Positions 17,588 to 26,297 of a DNA stretch of 36,487 nt are shown piece by piece (within the stretch, counting starts at the first letter, position 1; each line of letters begins with the position of its first letter). The stretch is from Spirochaetota bacterium (GTDB lineage: Bacteria; Spirochaetota; Spirochaetia; Treponematales; Treponemataceae). A model generated the notes under the pieces. It worked only from the letters and a program-made list of their open reading frames with translations. It ran no database searches and was not told where the DNA came from. The stretch spans positions 1-36,487 of the forward strand of contig JAEWMY010000035.1 in assembly GCA_023393015.1 (NCBI GenBank), read 5' to 3'. Both the position numbers and the translations under genes were made by a program.

Positions 17588-17610
17588 AGTCGCCCGACAG
17601 GATCTATACT
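17582..17610 (+). promoter_or_regulatory. Promoter of the MBL-fold gene (shares its -35)
   Basis: TTTCAA (17582-17587), a 17-nt spacer, and TATACT (17605-17610). The ATG at 17620 is 9 nt beyond, predicting a leaderless transcript. The -35 hexamer is exactly the one used on the other strand by the DUF362 promoter. Confidence 0.6.
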
Positions 17611-17619
17611 GTGAATACC

Positions 17620-18369
17620 ATGAAAAGAAACGCTCGAATCATCGCCTTCGTACTCGGAATCGTCGCCGTCGCGGCGGCCGTCGTCTCGGTGTCCGTCGAC
17701 CGAAGGATGCGGGCCGAATACTCGAAATTCAGCCTGGTCAAGACTTCAATCGTGAACAACGAAGTTCTCGCCGTATGGAACAAGATCGTCAACGTCTACC
17801 TCGTCAAGACGTCCTCGGGCTGGATCGCCTTCGACGCGGGAAGCGATGCGGGACATCTCAAGCGGGAGTTCAAGGCGATCGGACTCGACCCGTCCGAGGT
17901 TCGCGCCGTCTTCCTGACGCATTCTGACCGCGACCACGTCGCCGGAGTCAAGGTCTTTCCGAAAGCGGCCTTTTACATGGGGATAAACGAAAGACCGCTC
18001 GCGACAGGGGAGATTCGCCGCTCCGGTCCGTTCAAGAACTCCCTCGCGGTGACGCCGGAATGGCTCTCGGACGGGGACTCGGTCGCCGTCGACGGCAGGA
18101 CAATACGGGTCATCGAGACGCCCGGACACACGCCGGGGGCCGTGTCGTACCTGCTCGACGGCGTCTATCTCTTTACGGGAGACGCCCTCGCGCTCAAGGA
18201 CGACAGGATCGAGCCCTTCAACAAGCTGTTCGTCATGGACGAAACAAAGGCCCGTGAGTCGATCCTCAGGCTGACCACGCTCAGGGGCGTCAGGATGATC
18301 CTGACAGCCCACTACGGGATTACCGAACGGGTGGACGAAGCCTTCGCGGAGTACGTCGCGAATCACTGA
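17620..18369 (+). CDS. Membrane-anchored metallo-beta-lactamase-fold hydrolase
   Basis: A 249-residue protein. One N-terminal hydrophobic segment (~6-24) looks like a signal anchor or signal peptide, placing the enzyme outside the cytoplasm. The MBL metal motif reads HSDRDH (101-106), with Asp103 at the second His position of the usual HxHxDH. The remaining ligands are His170 (ETPGHTPG), Asp188 (FTGDAL) and His231. Substrate is unknown; the TPGHTPG and TGD motifs resemble glyoxalase II-like hydrolases. An in-frame GTG at 17611 directly abuts the -10 and is less likely. The gene converges on pyrD with a 33-nt gap. Confidence 0.85.
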   Translation: MKRNARIIAFVLGIVAVAAAVVSVSVDRRMRAEYSKFSLVKTSIVNNEVLAVWNKIVNVYLVKTSSGWIAFDAGSDAGHLKREFKAIGLDPSEVRAVFLTHSDRDHVAGVKVFPKAAFYMGINERPLATGEIRRSGPFKNSLAVTPEWLSDGDSVAVDGRTIRVIETPGHTPGAVSYLLDGVYLFTGDALALKDDRIEPFNKLFVMDETKARESILRLTTLRGVRMILTAHYGITERVDEAFAEYVANH

Positions 18370-18371
18370 AA

Positions 18372-18405
18372 GGATTCGCCGGTCATCGAGGGGATTCGCC
18401 GGTCA
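18372..18405. repeat. Direct repeat between convergent MBL and pyrD genes
   Basis: GGATTCGCCGGTCA occurs at 18372-18385 and 18392-18405 with a 20-bp period. The second copy covers the pyrD stop codon. It is not a terminator-like hairpin. Confidence 0.75.
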
Positions 18406-19383
18406 CCGAAAGACGGCGACGCCCCGCATGTCGGCGATTCGGCCGTATCCCTTTCTCGCCATGAAAGCCGAAAGGCCCTCGACGATCCTCGACATGGCGC
18501 GCGGGTCCGCGAAGGTGGACGTTCCCACCTGTACGGCGGTAGCGCCGGTCATGACGAATTCCGCCGCGTCCCGCCAGGTCGCGATCCCGCCGAGCCCGAT
18601 CAGGGGCACGAAAGTTCCCGTGCCGCCCCGCTCCGGGTCGCGCGAGGGGTCGCACTCCGGAACTCCGAGGGCGACGTCGCGGAGGAGCCTCAGGGCGATC
18701 GGCCGGATCGCGGGGCCCGCGAGCCCGGCGGTCACGTTCTCGAACACGGGCCTTCCCCGCTCCACGTCCACGCAAAAAGCCTGAAAGGTATTGACGAGAC
18801 TGAGCGCGTCGGCGCCCGAGGCGACGGCGGCCTTCGCAACGTCCACGACGTTCGGCGCGTTCGGCGAAAGCTTCACGACGAGCGGCTTTTTCGTGCGCTC
18901 TCGCACCGCGGCGGTCACCGTGGCGGCCGCCGCCGGGTCGAGTCCCCAGGCCATCCCGCCCGCCTTGACGTTCGGACACGAGATGTTGAGCTCGATCATC
19001 GGCACGTCCGTCGCGTCGAGAAGGGCGGCGCCCTCCGCGTAGCTTTCCACCGTCGATCCCGAAAGATTCGCTATCACGGTCGGACCGAGCGAGAGCATCG
19101 TCTTGAGCTCGTGCTCGATGAAATGCGGTATCCCCGGGTTTTCGAGGCCGATCGAGTTCATGAGTCCGGAAGGCGTTTCGACGAGGCGTGGCCCCGCGTT
19201 GCCGGGTCGGCTCTCGAGAGTCAAGCCCTTCGAGCAGATCCCCCCGAGCGAGGCGACGTCGATGACGCGGGAATACTCCGTGCCGTAGCCGAAGGTTCCC
19301 GAGGCGGCGATGACGGGATTCGAAAACGGGACGCCCGCGACGCGGACGGAAAGGTCGGGGGCGTTCGCGCCGGGTACGCTCAT
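18403..19383 (-). CDS. pyrD: Dihydroorotate dehydrogenase B, catalytic subunit
   Basis: A 326-residue FMN-binding TIM barrel of class 1B. The catalytic base is Cys136 in ELNISCPNVK, the class-1 signature (class 2 uses Ser). Other family motifs are ASGTFGYG, KGLTLESRPGN, NTFQAF, LIGLGGIATWRDA and VQVGTSTF. It oxidises dihydroorotate to orotate and passes electrons to PyrK. ATG 19383 overlaps the pyrK stop (ATGA) and has AAGGAGG 7 nt before it, so a longer in-frame start at 19485 is rejected. An insertion near the LALGVPECDPSRDPERGGTGT region is slightly longer than usual. Confidence 0.96.
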   Translation of the reverse strand: MSVPGANAPDLSVRVAGVPFSNPVIAASGTFGYGTEYSRVIDVASLGGICSKGLTLESRPGNAGPRLVETPSGLMNSIGLENPGIPHFIEHELKTMLSLGPTVIANLSGSTVESYAEGAALLDATDVPMIELNISCPNVKAGGMAWGLDPAAAATVTAAVRERTKKPLVVKLSPNAPNVVDVAKAAVASGADALSLVNTFQAFCVDVERGRPVFENVTAGLAGPAIRPIALRLLRDVALGVPECDPSRDPERGGTGTFVPLIGLGGIATWRDAAEFVMTGATAVQVGTSTFADPRAMSRIVEGLSAFMARKGYGRIADMRGVAVFR

Positions 19384-20222
19384 AGAAGGACCTCCTTCGC
19401 GTCGAAAACGGGACCGTCGACGCAGCACCGCCTGTTGCCGAGCGTCGTGCGCACGGTACAGCCGAGGCAGGCCCCCGCGCCGCAAGCCATGTGTTGTTCG
19501 AGGCTGAGGAAGGCGAACGGCACGACGGAGGTCGCCTCCTTCACGTACTTGAGCATCGGCGTCGGGCCGCAGGCGTAGACGACGTCGTACTTCGCGGCGT
19601 CGAAGACGGCGGGAAGCATTCCCTTCGTTCCCGCCGAGCCGTCCTCGGTCGTGACGACAAGGCGGTTCGCCCGGTCGGCTATCCCCTCGAGCCCGTAGGG
19701 CGTCGAACGGAACGAGGCATAGAAATCGAAGGATCGCGGCGCGAGGGAAAAGGCGAAACCGGCGACGGGCGCGACGCCTATTCCGCCGCCGACGCAGGCG
19801 ACGCGGAGGGACTCGGGATCGCGGCCCGCGAGAGGCGAGTCGTCCGAGGCTGAACCGCGGCGAACGAGTTCACGCGGCGTCATGAAACGGTTTCCGATCG
19901 GCCCGAGCAGGTCGACGAGCGATCCCGGAAGCGCGGAGCACAGTTCGCGCGAACCCTCTCCCCGCTCGAGTATCAAAAACGAGATCGACGTATCGTCGAA
20001 GGCGTACACGCTGACGGGACGGCCGAGAAGGACGGCCGACGGCCGCGCGCGCAGGAGATAAAACTGTCCGGGGGCCGGATCGCCGAGCGAATCGCCCGAA
20101 TCGGAGGCGCGGCGCGAAAGAACGAGTCGGGACACCCCCTCGGCGACCGTGTCGCGCGAGAGGACGGCGAAGGAACCGACGGAGGACGGGCGGGCGTCGT
20201 GGTCACGCATCTGGTCGCACAT
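19380..20222 (-). CDS. pyrK: Dihydroorotate dehydrogenase B, electron-transfer subunit
   Basis: A 280-residue ferredoxin-reductase-type protein. Its N-terminal FAD domain has GQFYLLRA and GRPVSVYAFD; the NAD domain has CVGGGIGVAPV and VYACGPTPML. The C-terminal [2Fe-2S] motif is CGAGACLGC (Cys247, 252, 255) plus Cys266 or 267. It carries electrons from PyrD's FMN to NAD. It follows pyrF by 4 nt and overlaps pyrD by 4 bp. A second ATG 12 nt downstream (20210) is an alternative start. Confidence 0.95.
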   Translation of the reverse strand: MCDQMRDHDARPSSVGSFAVLSRDTVAEGVSRLVLSRRASDSGDSLGDPAPGQFYLLRARPSAVLLGRPVSVYAFDDTSISFLILERGEGSRELCSALPGSLVDLLGPIGNRFMTPRELVRRGSASDDSPLAGRDPESLRVACVGGGIGVAPVAGFAFSLAPRSFDFYASFRSTPYGLEGIADRANRLVVTTEDGSAGTKGMLPAVFDAAKYDVVYACGPTPMLKYVKEATSVVPFAFLSLEQHMACGAGACLGCTVRTTLGNRRCCVDGPVFDAKEVLL

Positions 20223-20226
20223 CGCC

Positions 20227-21225
20227 TCAGGCGTCCTTCGCGAGCAGGCGTTTCGCGCCGAGAAGGTCCGCCTTGGCGGCGAAGGCGGCGCGTTCCGCCG
20301 CCCCGACGATATCGTCGAGGGTCAGCTCGCCCGCGCGCATGCGGATGTCGAGCACGGGGTCCTTTTTCCAGGCGGTCAGGATCGCGCGCGAGGAGTTGAC
20401 CGTGCCGCCGGCGCGGTCGAGGAGGGTCGCCGCCACGCGGGCCGCGCCTCCCTGGGCGCCGTACCCGGGAATCAGGAAGAAGAGACCGGGGTAGCGGTCG
20501 CGGATCGATCGCGCGTCCGTTTCCTCGGTACAGCCGACCACGACGCCGAAGGGCGCGCACGATCCGTCGACGGCGGGGCCGAAGCGTTCCATGAGGGAGA
20601 CGATGCCGTCACCGACGCGGTCGAGCACGCGAGAAGGCGCGTCACCGGACTTCGCCTCGCCCGAGGCCGACGACGCGTCGAGTCGCATGCCATCGCGGGG
20701 ATAACCTCCGGCAAGTTCGAGCCACTCGATGTCTCTCATTCCGGGATTCGAGGTGCGCAGGAGCACGAAGGCCCCCTTGCCGGCCGACTCGATATACTCC
20801 ATGAAGGGCTCGAGGGTGTCGAAGCCCATGTAGGGATTAAGCGTGACGATGTCCGCCTCGAAATCGCCCGTGAAGTGCGCGCGCGCGTATGCCTTCGCGG
20901 TATCGGCGATATCGCCGCGCTTGACGTCCGCGATGACCGTCACGCCGGAGGCGCGAGCTGCGGAGAGGGTCTCGGCGTAGGCGGAAAGACCGGCGCGGCC
21001 CATCGCCTCGTAATAGGCGATCTGAACCTTGAAGCACGCGGCGTGCGCGGACGTCGCCCCGATCAGCGCGCGGTTGTACGCGAGAACGGCCTCCGCGGGA
21101 GAGTCATGCATCCTGAGAACCTCCGGGGGGAGATAGGAAGGATCCGTGTCGAGACCGACGCACAGCGGGCCGTTCTCGACGCACGCGGCGCGAAGCCGCT
21201 CCATGGCGTATTTCTTTTCGTTCAT
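20227..21225 (-). CDS. pyrF: Orotidine 5'-phosphate decarboxylase (long, type 2 form)
   Basis: A 332-residue protein of the longer (mycobacterial/Myxococcus-type) OMP decarboxylase family. It has LCVGLDTDPSYLP and the catalytic DVKRGDIADTA, with Lys102. It converts OMP to UMP, the last step of UMP synthesis. It leads the pyrF-pyrK-pyrD unit. The start at 21225 (MNEKKYAMERL) has no Shine-Dalgarno and lies 7 nt after a TAGTAT box; the upstream in-frame ATG at 21279 would precede the promoter. Confidence 0.93.
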   Translation of the reverse strand: MNEKKYAMERLRAACVENGPLCVGLDTDPSYLPPEVLRMHDSPAEAVLAYNRALIGATSAHAACFKVQIAYYEAMGRAGLSAYAETLSAARASGVTVIADVKRGDIADTAKAYARAHFTGDFEADIVTLNPYMGFDTLEPFMEYIESAGKGAFVLLRTSNPGMRDIEWLELAGGYPRDGMRLDASSASGEAKSGDAPSRVLDRVGDGIVSLMERFGPAVDGSCAPFGVVVGCTEETDARSIRDRYPGLFFLIPGYGAQGGAARVAATLLDRAGGTVNSSRAILTAWKKDPVLDIRMRAGELTLDDIVGAAERAAFAAKADLLGAKRLLAKDA

Positions 21226-21232
21226 GGATTCG

Positions 21233-21261
21233 ATACTAGCACGAAGCCGCGCGCCTGTTCC
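21233..21261 (-). promoter_or_regulatory. Promoter of pyrF-pyrK-pyrD
   Basis: On the minus strand, GGAACA (21256-21261, weak -35), a 17-nt spacer, and TAGTAT (21233-21238), 7 nt before the ATG: leaderless. A perfect 12-bp palindrome GACGGGCCCGTC lies at 21265-21276, just upstream of the -35, and could be an operator or part of the upstream unit's 3' end. Confidence 0.5.
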
Positions 21262-21306
21262 ATAGACGGGCCCGTCCAACAGACTCGCCCGTTTCCGGCC
21301 GCGCCG

Positions 21307-22482
21307 TCAAAACCGCACTGTCGCCTTGAACGCGAACGTGGCGGTCGTCCCGACGCCGGCGCTTCCGAACTCGCCGCGTCGGCCGAGACCGAGGTCACCG
21401 GCGTCGATAAAGGCGCGCCCCTCGGCGGAAAGGACGACGCCCCGCGTAAGGTCGTGCTCGAAATCGAGTGTCGGGGCGAACGAGCCGTCCTCGAGGGAGA
21501 CGAGCGCGCTCAAGCCGGCCCTCGTATAGTCGGATGCCTTCCAGAGAAGATTCGCGAACAGATAGTGGCGTCGGTAAAAATCCGACACTTCCCCCGCGGG
21601 AACGCGCGCGCCGTTGTAATAGTATTGTCCGAGGACGTAGAGCTCGCCGTCTAAAAACGAATAATCGGCACCGACCGCGGCCTTAACCCATGAGGACGCG
21701 CCCCGCGCCGAGGGGGCCGTCGTTCCGTCGGTAAAGAGGAGCGCGTCGGCGACGAGGCCGACGACCGCTTCGACCTTGAGCGACGCGCCCGCGCGTATCT
21801 CCGGGACCGTCGCGTCGGACTCCGGCGCCCGGGCGGCGAGAAGGACTTGCGCGCTGTAGCGCGGCGAATGCGTCTCGAACATGAGACCGCCGAGCGGACG
21901 GCTTCCGGGATCGGACAGGGGATCGACGGAGCCGGCCTCGTCGTAGGCGTCGACCGCGGCGCGGTCGGAGACGAAGGCCGCGAGCCGCGTTTCCTCTCCG
22001 ACGTACCATGCCCCGAGGGCGCCCAATACGCCCGCGAGACGCGCGTCGGGGTGCAGGGGGTTCGCCGCGTTGAGGATGTCGGTCGGCCGGAAGGCATGGG
22101 CGTACCCGAAGGGAACGCGCATGAGTCCCGCGTCGACATCGAACCGCCCGGCGCGGAACGAGACGTAGAGCCGTTCGAATTCGCCTTCCGCCGAAAACGA
22201 GTTCTCGGTGCCGGCCGACGCGAGCAGGTTCGCCGCCGCGTTGAAAGTGCCTATCTCTCCGACGGGGGCCGTCAGCCGTACGTTCGCGAACTGCTCGAAG
22301 CCGGAGTACCAACCGCCAAGCGGAGAATGTCCCGCGAACGCCGTCGTTTCGGCGACGCCGGACAGCTTGACGCCTCCGTCGCGCGTCGCGCCCGGCGTTT
22401 CGGCGGCGAGGGTCGGAAGGAGGAGCGCGGGAAGGGCGAGCGCGAGGGAGAACGCCCGCAAGCAAGCCGGTCTCGTCGTCAC
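21307..22482 (-). CDS. Outer-membrane beta-barrel protein
   Basis: A 391-residue protein. A signal peptide (~1-26, ending near TLAAE) is followed by many alternating amphipathic strands, and the chain ends in Phe (FAFKATVRF), the classical last-strand signature recognised by BamA. No plug domain, lipobox or enzymatic motif is visible. The GTG start overlaps the stop of the LolA-like gene by 4 bp (GTGA), so it is the last gene of the ABC export unit. As a barrel encoded with a LolA-like protein, it may be the outer-membrane receiver or exit pore; no family name can be given. Confidence 0.8.
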   Translation of the reverse strand: MTTRPACLRAFSLALALPALLLPTLAAETPGATRDGGVKLSGVAETTAFAGHSPLGGWYSGFEQFANVRLTAPVGEIGTFNAAANLLASAGTENSFSAEGEFERLYVSFRAGRFDVDAGLMRVPFGYAHAFRPTDILNAANPLHPDARLAGVLGALGAWYVGEETRLAAFVSDRAAVDAYDEAGSVDPLSDPGSRPLGGLMFETHSPRYSAQVLLAARAPESDATVPEIRAGASLKVEAVVGLVADALLFTDGTTAPSARGASSWVKAAVGADYSFLDGELYVLGQYYYNGARVPAGEVSDFYRRHYLFANLLWKASDYTRAGLSALVSLEDGSFAPTLDFEHDLTRGVVLSAEGRAFIDAGDLGLGRRGEFGSAGVGTTATFAFKATVRF

Positions 22483-23234
22483 CGGAGGTTCCTCGTCGTG
22501 AACACCGAGTCCGCTATCGGCTCGTCGATTCTGACGTCGGTCATGAGGAAGGTCGTCTTGCTCCCCTTGCGCAGAAGGTCGCGCATCTCGCTCTCGACGG
22601 GAAACCGTTTTCCCCCGACGGGAAGCGCTTTGAGAAGGGTGTACTCCTTGAGCCGCGCGCCCGAGAGGGCGAAGTACTCGGCGTGCAGGAGATCACCCGT
22701 CTCCCGGTCGACGCGGAGGCGCTGACGCGGATAGCTTTCAGTCTTTTTCTTCGCGGCGAGGTCGAGCACCCACACCTCCCTTCCGGCGAAGGTCTCCGTG
22801 CCCGCGAGCGTCGGAACGTAGCGGGCCGAAAGCCGCTCGTTCTCGATCGTGTCCTCGTAGCTCAGGTCCGATCCCATCATCGATTCCTTGAGCATGTGCC
22901 CCGAGATCAGCATGACCTGCTCGGTATCGGGCGAGTACACGTAGAGCCGCCCGTCCTTCTTGAGATACTTCGTGCCGCCGTCCTCCGGGTTCGTGAACTC
23001 GATGTAGCTGTCGCGGTTTCCGCGGCCCTTCACCTCCATCGTCTTGACGAAGCGTTTCCCCTTGTAATCGATAATCATCTCGCCCCGGTAGGAGATCGTT
23101 CCGAACACCTCGTTGTCGTCCACGGCGTCGAGCAGGGCGACCGCGTCGACTTCCCCGCACGCGAGCGGGACGGGGGAGAACCCCCACAGGGCGATAGCCG
23201 CCGTCGCGGCGAAAAGTCGGGTCATCGTTTTCAT
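22479..23234 (-). CDS. LolA-like outer-membrane lipoprotein-sorting family protein
   Basis: A 251-residue protein with an N-terminal signal peptide (~1-26). The sequence around PLACGE could be a signal peptidase I site or a relaxed spirochaete-type lipobox with Cys26. The mature part matches the LolA-like outer membrane lipoprotein-sorting family (RGEMIIDYKGKRFVKTMEVKGRGN, GTKYLKKDGRLYVYSPDTEQVMLISGH). These half-barrel proteins bind lipid or lipoprotein acyl chains in the periplasm. ATG 23234 has AAGGAG 6 nt upstream. It lies between the second permease gene (20-nt gap) and the barrel gene (4-bp overlap). Confidence 0.85.
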   Translation of the reverse strand: MKTMTRLFAATAAIALWGFSPVPLACGEVDAVALLDAVDDNEVFGTISYRGEMIIDYKGKRFVKTMEVKGRGNRDSYIEFTNPEDGGTKYLKKDGRLYVYSPDTEQVMLISGHMLKESMMGSDLSYEDTIENERLSARYVPTLAGTETFAGREVWVLDLAAKKKTESYPRQRLRVDRETGDLLHAEYFALSGARLKEYTLLKALPVGGKRFPVESEMRDLLRKGSKTTFLMTDVRIDEPIADSVFTTRNLR

Positions 23235-23254
23235 GGCGTGCTCCTTGCGGCGAT

Positions 23255-24547
23255 TCATCTTCTCAGCGCCTCCACGGGCTCTATAAACGCGCTCTTGAGC
23301 GAGGGCAGTATCGTGCAGAGGGACGACACGACCACGCCGAACGCGAAACCGAAGGCGACCTTCGCGGAAGAGAATGAAAGGAAAATGGTACCGGAGACGG
23401 GAAGGTCCTTCATGCCGCCGCCGGTAAAGGTATTCATGTCGATCGGGAACAGCGAGCCGACGAAGCTCGCGCCTCCGCCAAAGACTGCGCCGACAGCTGA
23501 CCCGAGCAGGCTGAGGAAGAAAGCCTCGAGAAAGAACGTCTCGACGATCTCCCGTCGCGACATCCCGAGCGATCCCATCATGCCTATCTCCTTGATGCGC
23601 TCGTGGATGACCATAAGCATCGTGTTGACGATGAGGAAACTCGCGACGACGACGAAGACGCCGTACACGACGAGCATCATCCCGGTCATCGAGCGCATCA
23701 TCGCCACCCAGTAGTTGTCGGTCCACTCGCGCACGGAAACGCCGTCGCCGAGGAGACCCTTGAGGTCGTTCCGGATCGCGGTCGAGTCGCGCGCGTCGCG
23801 CGCGAACACGACGAGCTGCTGGGTACCCTCGCCGAGCGCGAGCACGCGCCGCAGGCGGTCGATCGGGACGATGATCGTGTCCTCGTCGAAGGGCCGGTAG
23901 TCGAACTCGAAGATACCGGTGATCTCCGGATTCCAGTACTTGTCCGAAAATTGGGCGGAAACCGTCTTGAGGGGTATCGCGTCCCCGATCGCGAAGCCGC
24001 CCTTTTTCGCCATGGCGCGGCCGATCGCGCATTCGTTCTTTCCCGGCGCGGGAAAGCGGCCGGCGACGAGCCCGTCGTTCCGCTTCGTAAGGTTAAGGTC
24101 GTTCGCGGACAACTCGCGCTCGAGGTCGACGCCCCAGAGGCGCGCGTGCTTGATCACGCTGTCGAAGAGCGTGGCGTACGCGGAAATACGCGGGACGGCG
24201 GCGCGCACGCCCCCGACCGACTCGGCGAGCGCCGTGAGACCGGAGGCGTCCGCGCCGTCGGCGAGGGGATACTGCACGGGCAGATACTCGCGTTCGTCCT
24301 CGAACTTCGAGGAAGTCGCGAGGACGTGCCCGGTTTCGTAAATCCTGACGACCTCCTCGATACCGTCGTACATCCCGTCCATCCAGGCCTGCATGAAGAC
24401 GTTGAAGAACACGGCGATCGCTATGGCGACGACGCAGAGGATCGTGCGTCTCCCGTTTCTCCAGATATTGCGCCACGCCACGGTCACGAGCGCCGAATGC
24501 CCTCCCGACGCGATTCGCGGTTTTTCCCCGCGCGTACGTTCGCTCAT
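23255..24547 (-). CDS. FtsX/LolE-type ABC transporter permease (second)
   Basis: A 430-residue membrane protein. TM1 is near ~40-55, a large extracytoplasmic domain spans ~55-300, and three C-terminal TM helices follow. The FtsX domain motif VIHERIKEIGMMGSLGMSRREIVETFFLEAF is split across ~335-365. It is paired with, but different from, the first permease (579 residues), as LolC and LolE are. GAGGAGG precedes the ATG; the gap from the first permease gene is 10 nt. Confidence 0.9.
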   Translation of the reverse strand: MSERTRGEKPRIASGGHSALVTVAWRNIWRNGRRTILCVVAIAIAVFFNVFMQAWMDGMYDGIEEVVRIYETGHVLATSSKFEDEREYLPVQYPLADGADASGLTALAESVGGVRAAVPRISAYATLFDSVIKHARLWGVDLERELSANDLNLTKRNDGLVAGRFPAPGKNECAIGRAMAKKGGFAIGDAIPLKTVSAQFSDKYWNPEITGIFEFDYRPFDEDTIIVPIDRLRRVLALGEGTQQLVVFARDARDSTAIRNDLKGLLGDGVSVREWTDNYWVAMMRSMTGMMLVVYGVFVVVASFLIVNTMLMVIHERIKEIGMMGSLGMSRREIVETFFLEAFFLSLLGSAVGAVFGGGASFVGSLFPIDMNTFTGGGMKDLPVSGTIFLSFSSAKVAFGFAFGVVVSSLCTILPSLKSAFIEPVEALRR

Positions 24548-24557
24548 GCGATCCTCC

Positions 24558-26297
24558 TCATTCGAACCTCAGACTGTCGGTCACCGGCATCCGGAGCGCG
24601 CGCCTCGCAGGAGGGACGGCGACGGCGCCGGAAAGGATCGTCGCGGCGAAAAAGGTCCCTACGATGGCGGGAACGTTCCATGCCGACTTGAAACTCGCCG
24701 CGATCCGGTACCCGATGTCCCCTCCCATCGCGTTCGTCATGGCCGAGTAGTCGATCCCGTACCGAACCATCGGGACGTTGACGGCGCACCCGACGGCGAC
24801 GCCCGCGAGGGAACCGATACAGCCGACGAACGCGGCCTCGACGACGTACGCGAAAAGTATGCGGGAATCGTCCATGCCGAGGGCGCGGAGCATCCCGATC
24901 TCCCTCGTGCGCTCGAGGATCGCCATCAGCATCGTGTTGGCTATCCCGAGAAAGGAAAGGACGAAGAGGAAGACGATCATCACGCGCGAGCTTACCTGGT
25001 CGCCCGCCGAGGCCGCGAAGTAGTCCTCAGAGTAGGATTGCCACCCGCGAACGCCCACGCCGTCGGGAAAGGCGCCTTCGCCGGCCGCGGCCGCGATCGC
25101 GGCGGCGGACTCATTCGGTCCCGGAAGGGTCGAGTCGTCGGCTCCGCGCGAGCGCACGAGAAGCTCGGTCACGCTTCCGCCGAGCATCATGCCCGCCTCT
25201 CCCGAAAGCGCGAGGCGGCTCATCGTGGCGACGTTGCCGTTGTTCTTCGGGTTCGGCGAGTTGACGACCCCGACGACGACCGCGTCGATGAGCTGGTTCA
25301 CGTGCCTGACGGCCCCCGGGTAATCGTTGGCCAATAGAGCGGAGAGCGCGGTATCGGCCTCTTCCGCGAACGCAGGGTCGGAGGCGAGCGCCTCGTCGAG
25401 CGCGTAGTCGGACCTTTCCGCGTCGAGGCGATAGAGCGCGAGGAAGGCCGCGCGTTCCGCGTCCGTGAAGGCGGGGAGCAGGTCGCCGTCGGCCTTTGTC
25501 GCGCCGACGCGGGACGGTAGGGCCTTCATGTCTATCGTCGTGGACACGCGGACGCCCGTGCGGCCGGACGCCGAAAGAATCTCCCACAGGCGTTCGCGCT
25601 CCTCCCCGGTCACCGATGATTTCAGGTTCAGGCGGTCTTCCGCGGAACCCTCGAGCGCGCGGGCCTCGAAGGGGCGTCTCTTCGCCGATTCGGGGCGATA
25701 CGGCTCGTAAAGGGACTCGATAAAGGCGGCCTCCCCGTCGTCGCGGGCCGCGGCGAGCAGTTCGCGTTCGTATTCCGTCACGGTCGGCCGCTGGGGGATA
25801 CCGACGCGCAACCGCTCGGCGAGCATCGCCCCCACGACCATCTCCATCGTCCCCTCCCTCGGGAACCGTCCGACCTCGACGTACCCGGGATACCGGAGAA
25901 CCGAGCCCTCGCGGTCGGGATCGACCGCGTTGACGACGACGGGAGCGGAGCCGGAAGACGAATGGACGGTTCCGGCGAAGACGAACCGGGGCGCAACTGC
26001 GTAACCGGCCGACTCGAGGCGGCGCGCGCCCTCCTCCCATCCGGAAAACGACTCGTACATGGGAAGATCGTCCTTCTTCGCGTAATAGGCGTCCGACTGC
26101 ACCTTCGCCGCTCCCGTCTCGTACGAGACGATGTTGCGCCGCGAGTCGAGGTTCATCCCGTATATCCAGCCGTCCACGAATATGTACGTCGAGACGCTGA
26201 TAGCGACCGCGGCGATCGTCACGGCCGTCTTCGCGCGGTGGCGCGAGAGGTTGCGAAGGGACATCGCGAGTATGCCGGCGGCCTCGGAGCGGGTCAT
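24558..26297 (-). CDS. FtsX/MacB-type ABC transporter permease (first)
   Basis: A 579-residue membrane protein. TM1 is at ~24-40, then an unusually large extracytoplasmic region (~45-430), then the FtsX core with IANTMLMAILERTREIG and LRALGMDDSRILFAYVVEA, and two more TM helices. Typical LolC/E permeases are ~400-415 residues, so the extra ~150 residues are in the periplasmic domain, where substrates or partners bind. The ATG overlaps the ATPase gene stop by 4 bp. Confidence 0.9.
   Translation of the reverse strand: MTRSEAAGILAMSLRNLSRHRAKTAVTIAAVAISVSTYIFVDGWIYGMNLDSRRNIVSYETGAAKVQSDAYYAKKDDLPMYESFSGWEEGARRLESAGYAVAPRFVFAGTVHSSSGSAPVVVNAVDPDREGSVLRYPGYVEVGRFPREGTMEMVVGAMLAERLRVGIPQRPTVTEYERELLAAARDDGEAAFIESLYEPYRPESAKRRPFEARALEGSAEDRLNLKSSVTGEERERLWEILSASGRTGVRVSTTIDMKALPSRVGATKADGDLLPAFTDAERAAFLALYRLDAERSDYALDEALASDPAFAEEADTALSALLANDYPGAVRHVNQLIDAVVVGVVNSPNPKNNGNVATMSRLALSGEAGMMLGGSVTELLVRSRGADDSTLPGPNESAAAIAAAAGEGAFPDGVGVRGWQSYSEDYFAASAGDQVSSRVMIVFLFVLSFLGIANTMLMAILERTREIGMLRALGMDDSRILFAYVVEAAFVGCIGSLAGVAVGCAVNVPMVRYGIDYSAMTNAMGGDIGYRIAASFKSAWNVPAIVGTFFAATILSGAVAVPPARRALRMPVTDSLRFE

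Noticed and set aside
21265..21276. GACGGGCCCGTC as a terminator for the beta-barrel gene
   Set aside because: The palindrome has no loop and no T tract; at most it is an operator-like site upstream of the pyrF promoter.
23603..24691. Antisense open frame across the permease genes
   Set aside because: The minus-strand frame encodes an FtsX permease with correct motifs; the plus frame is His/Arg/Asp-rich noise.
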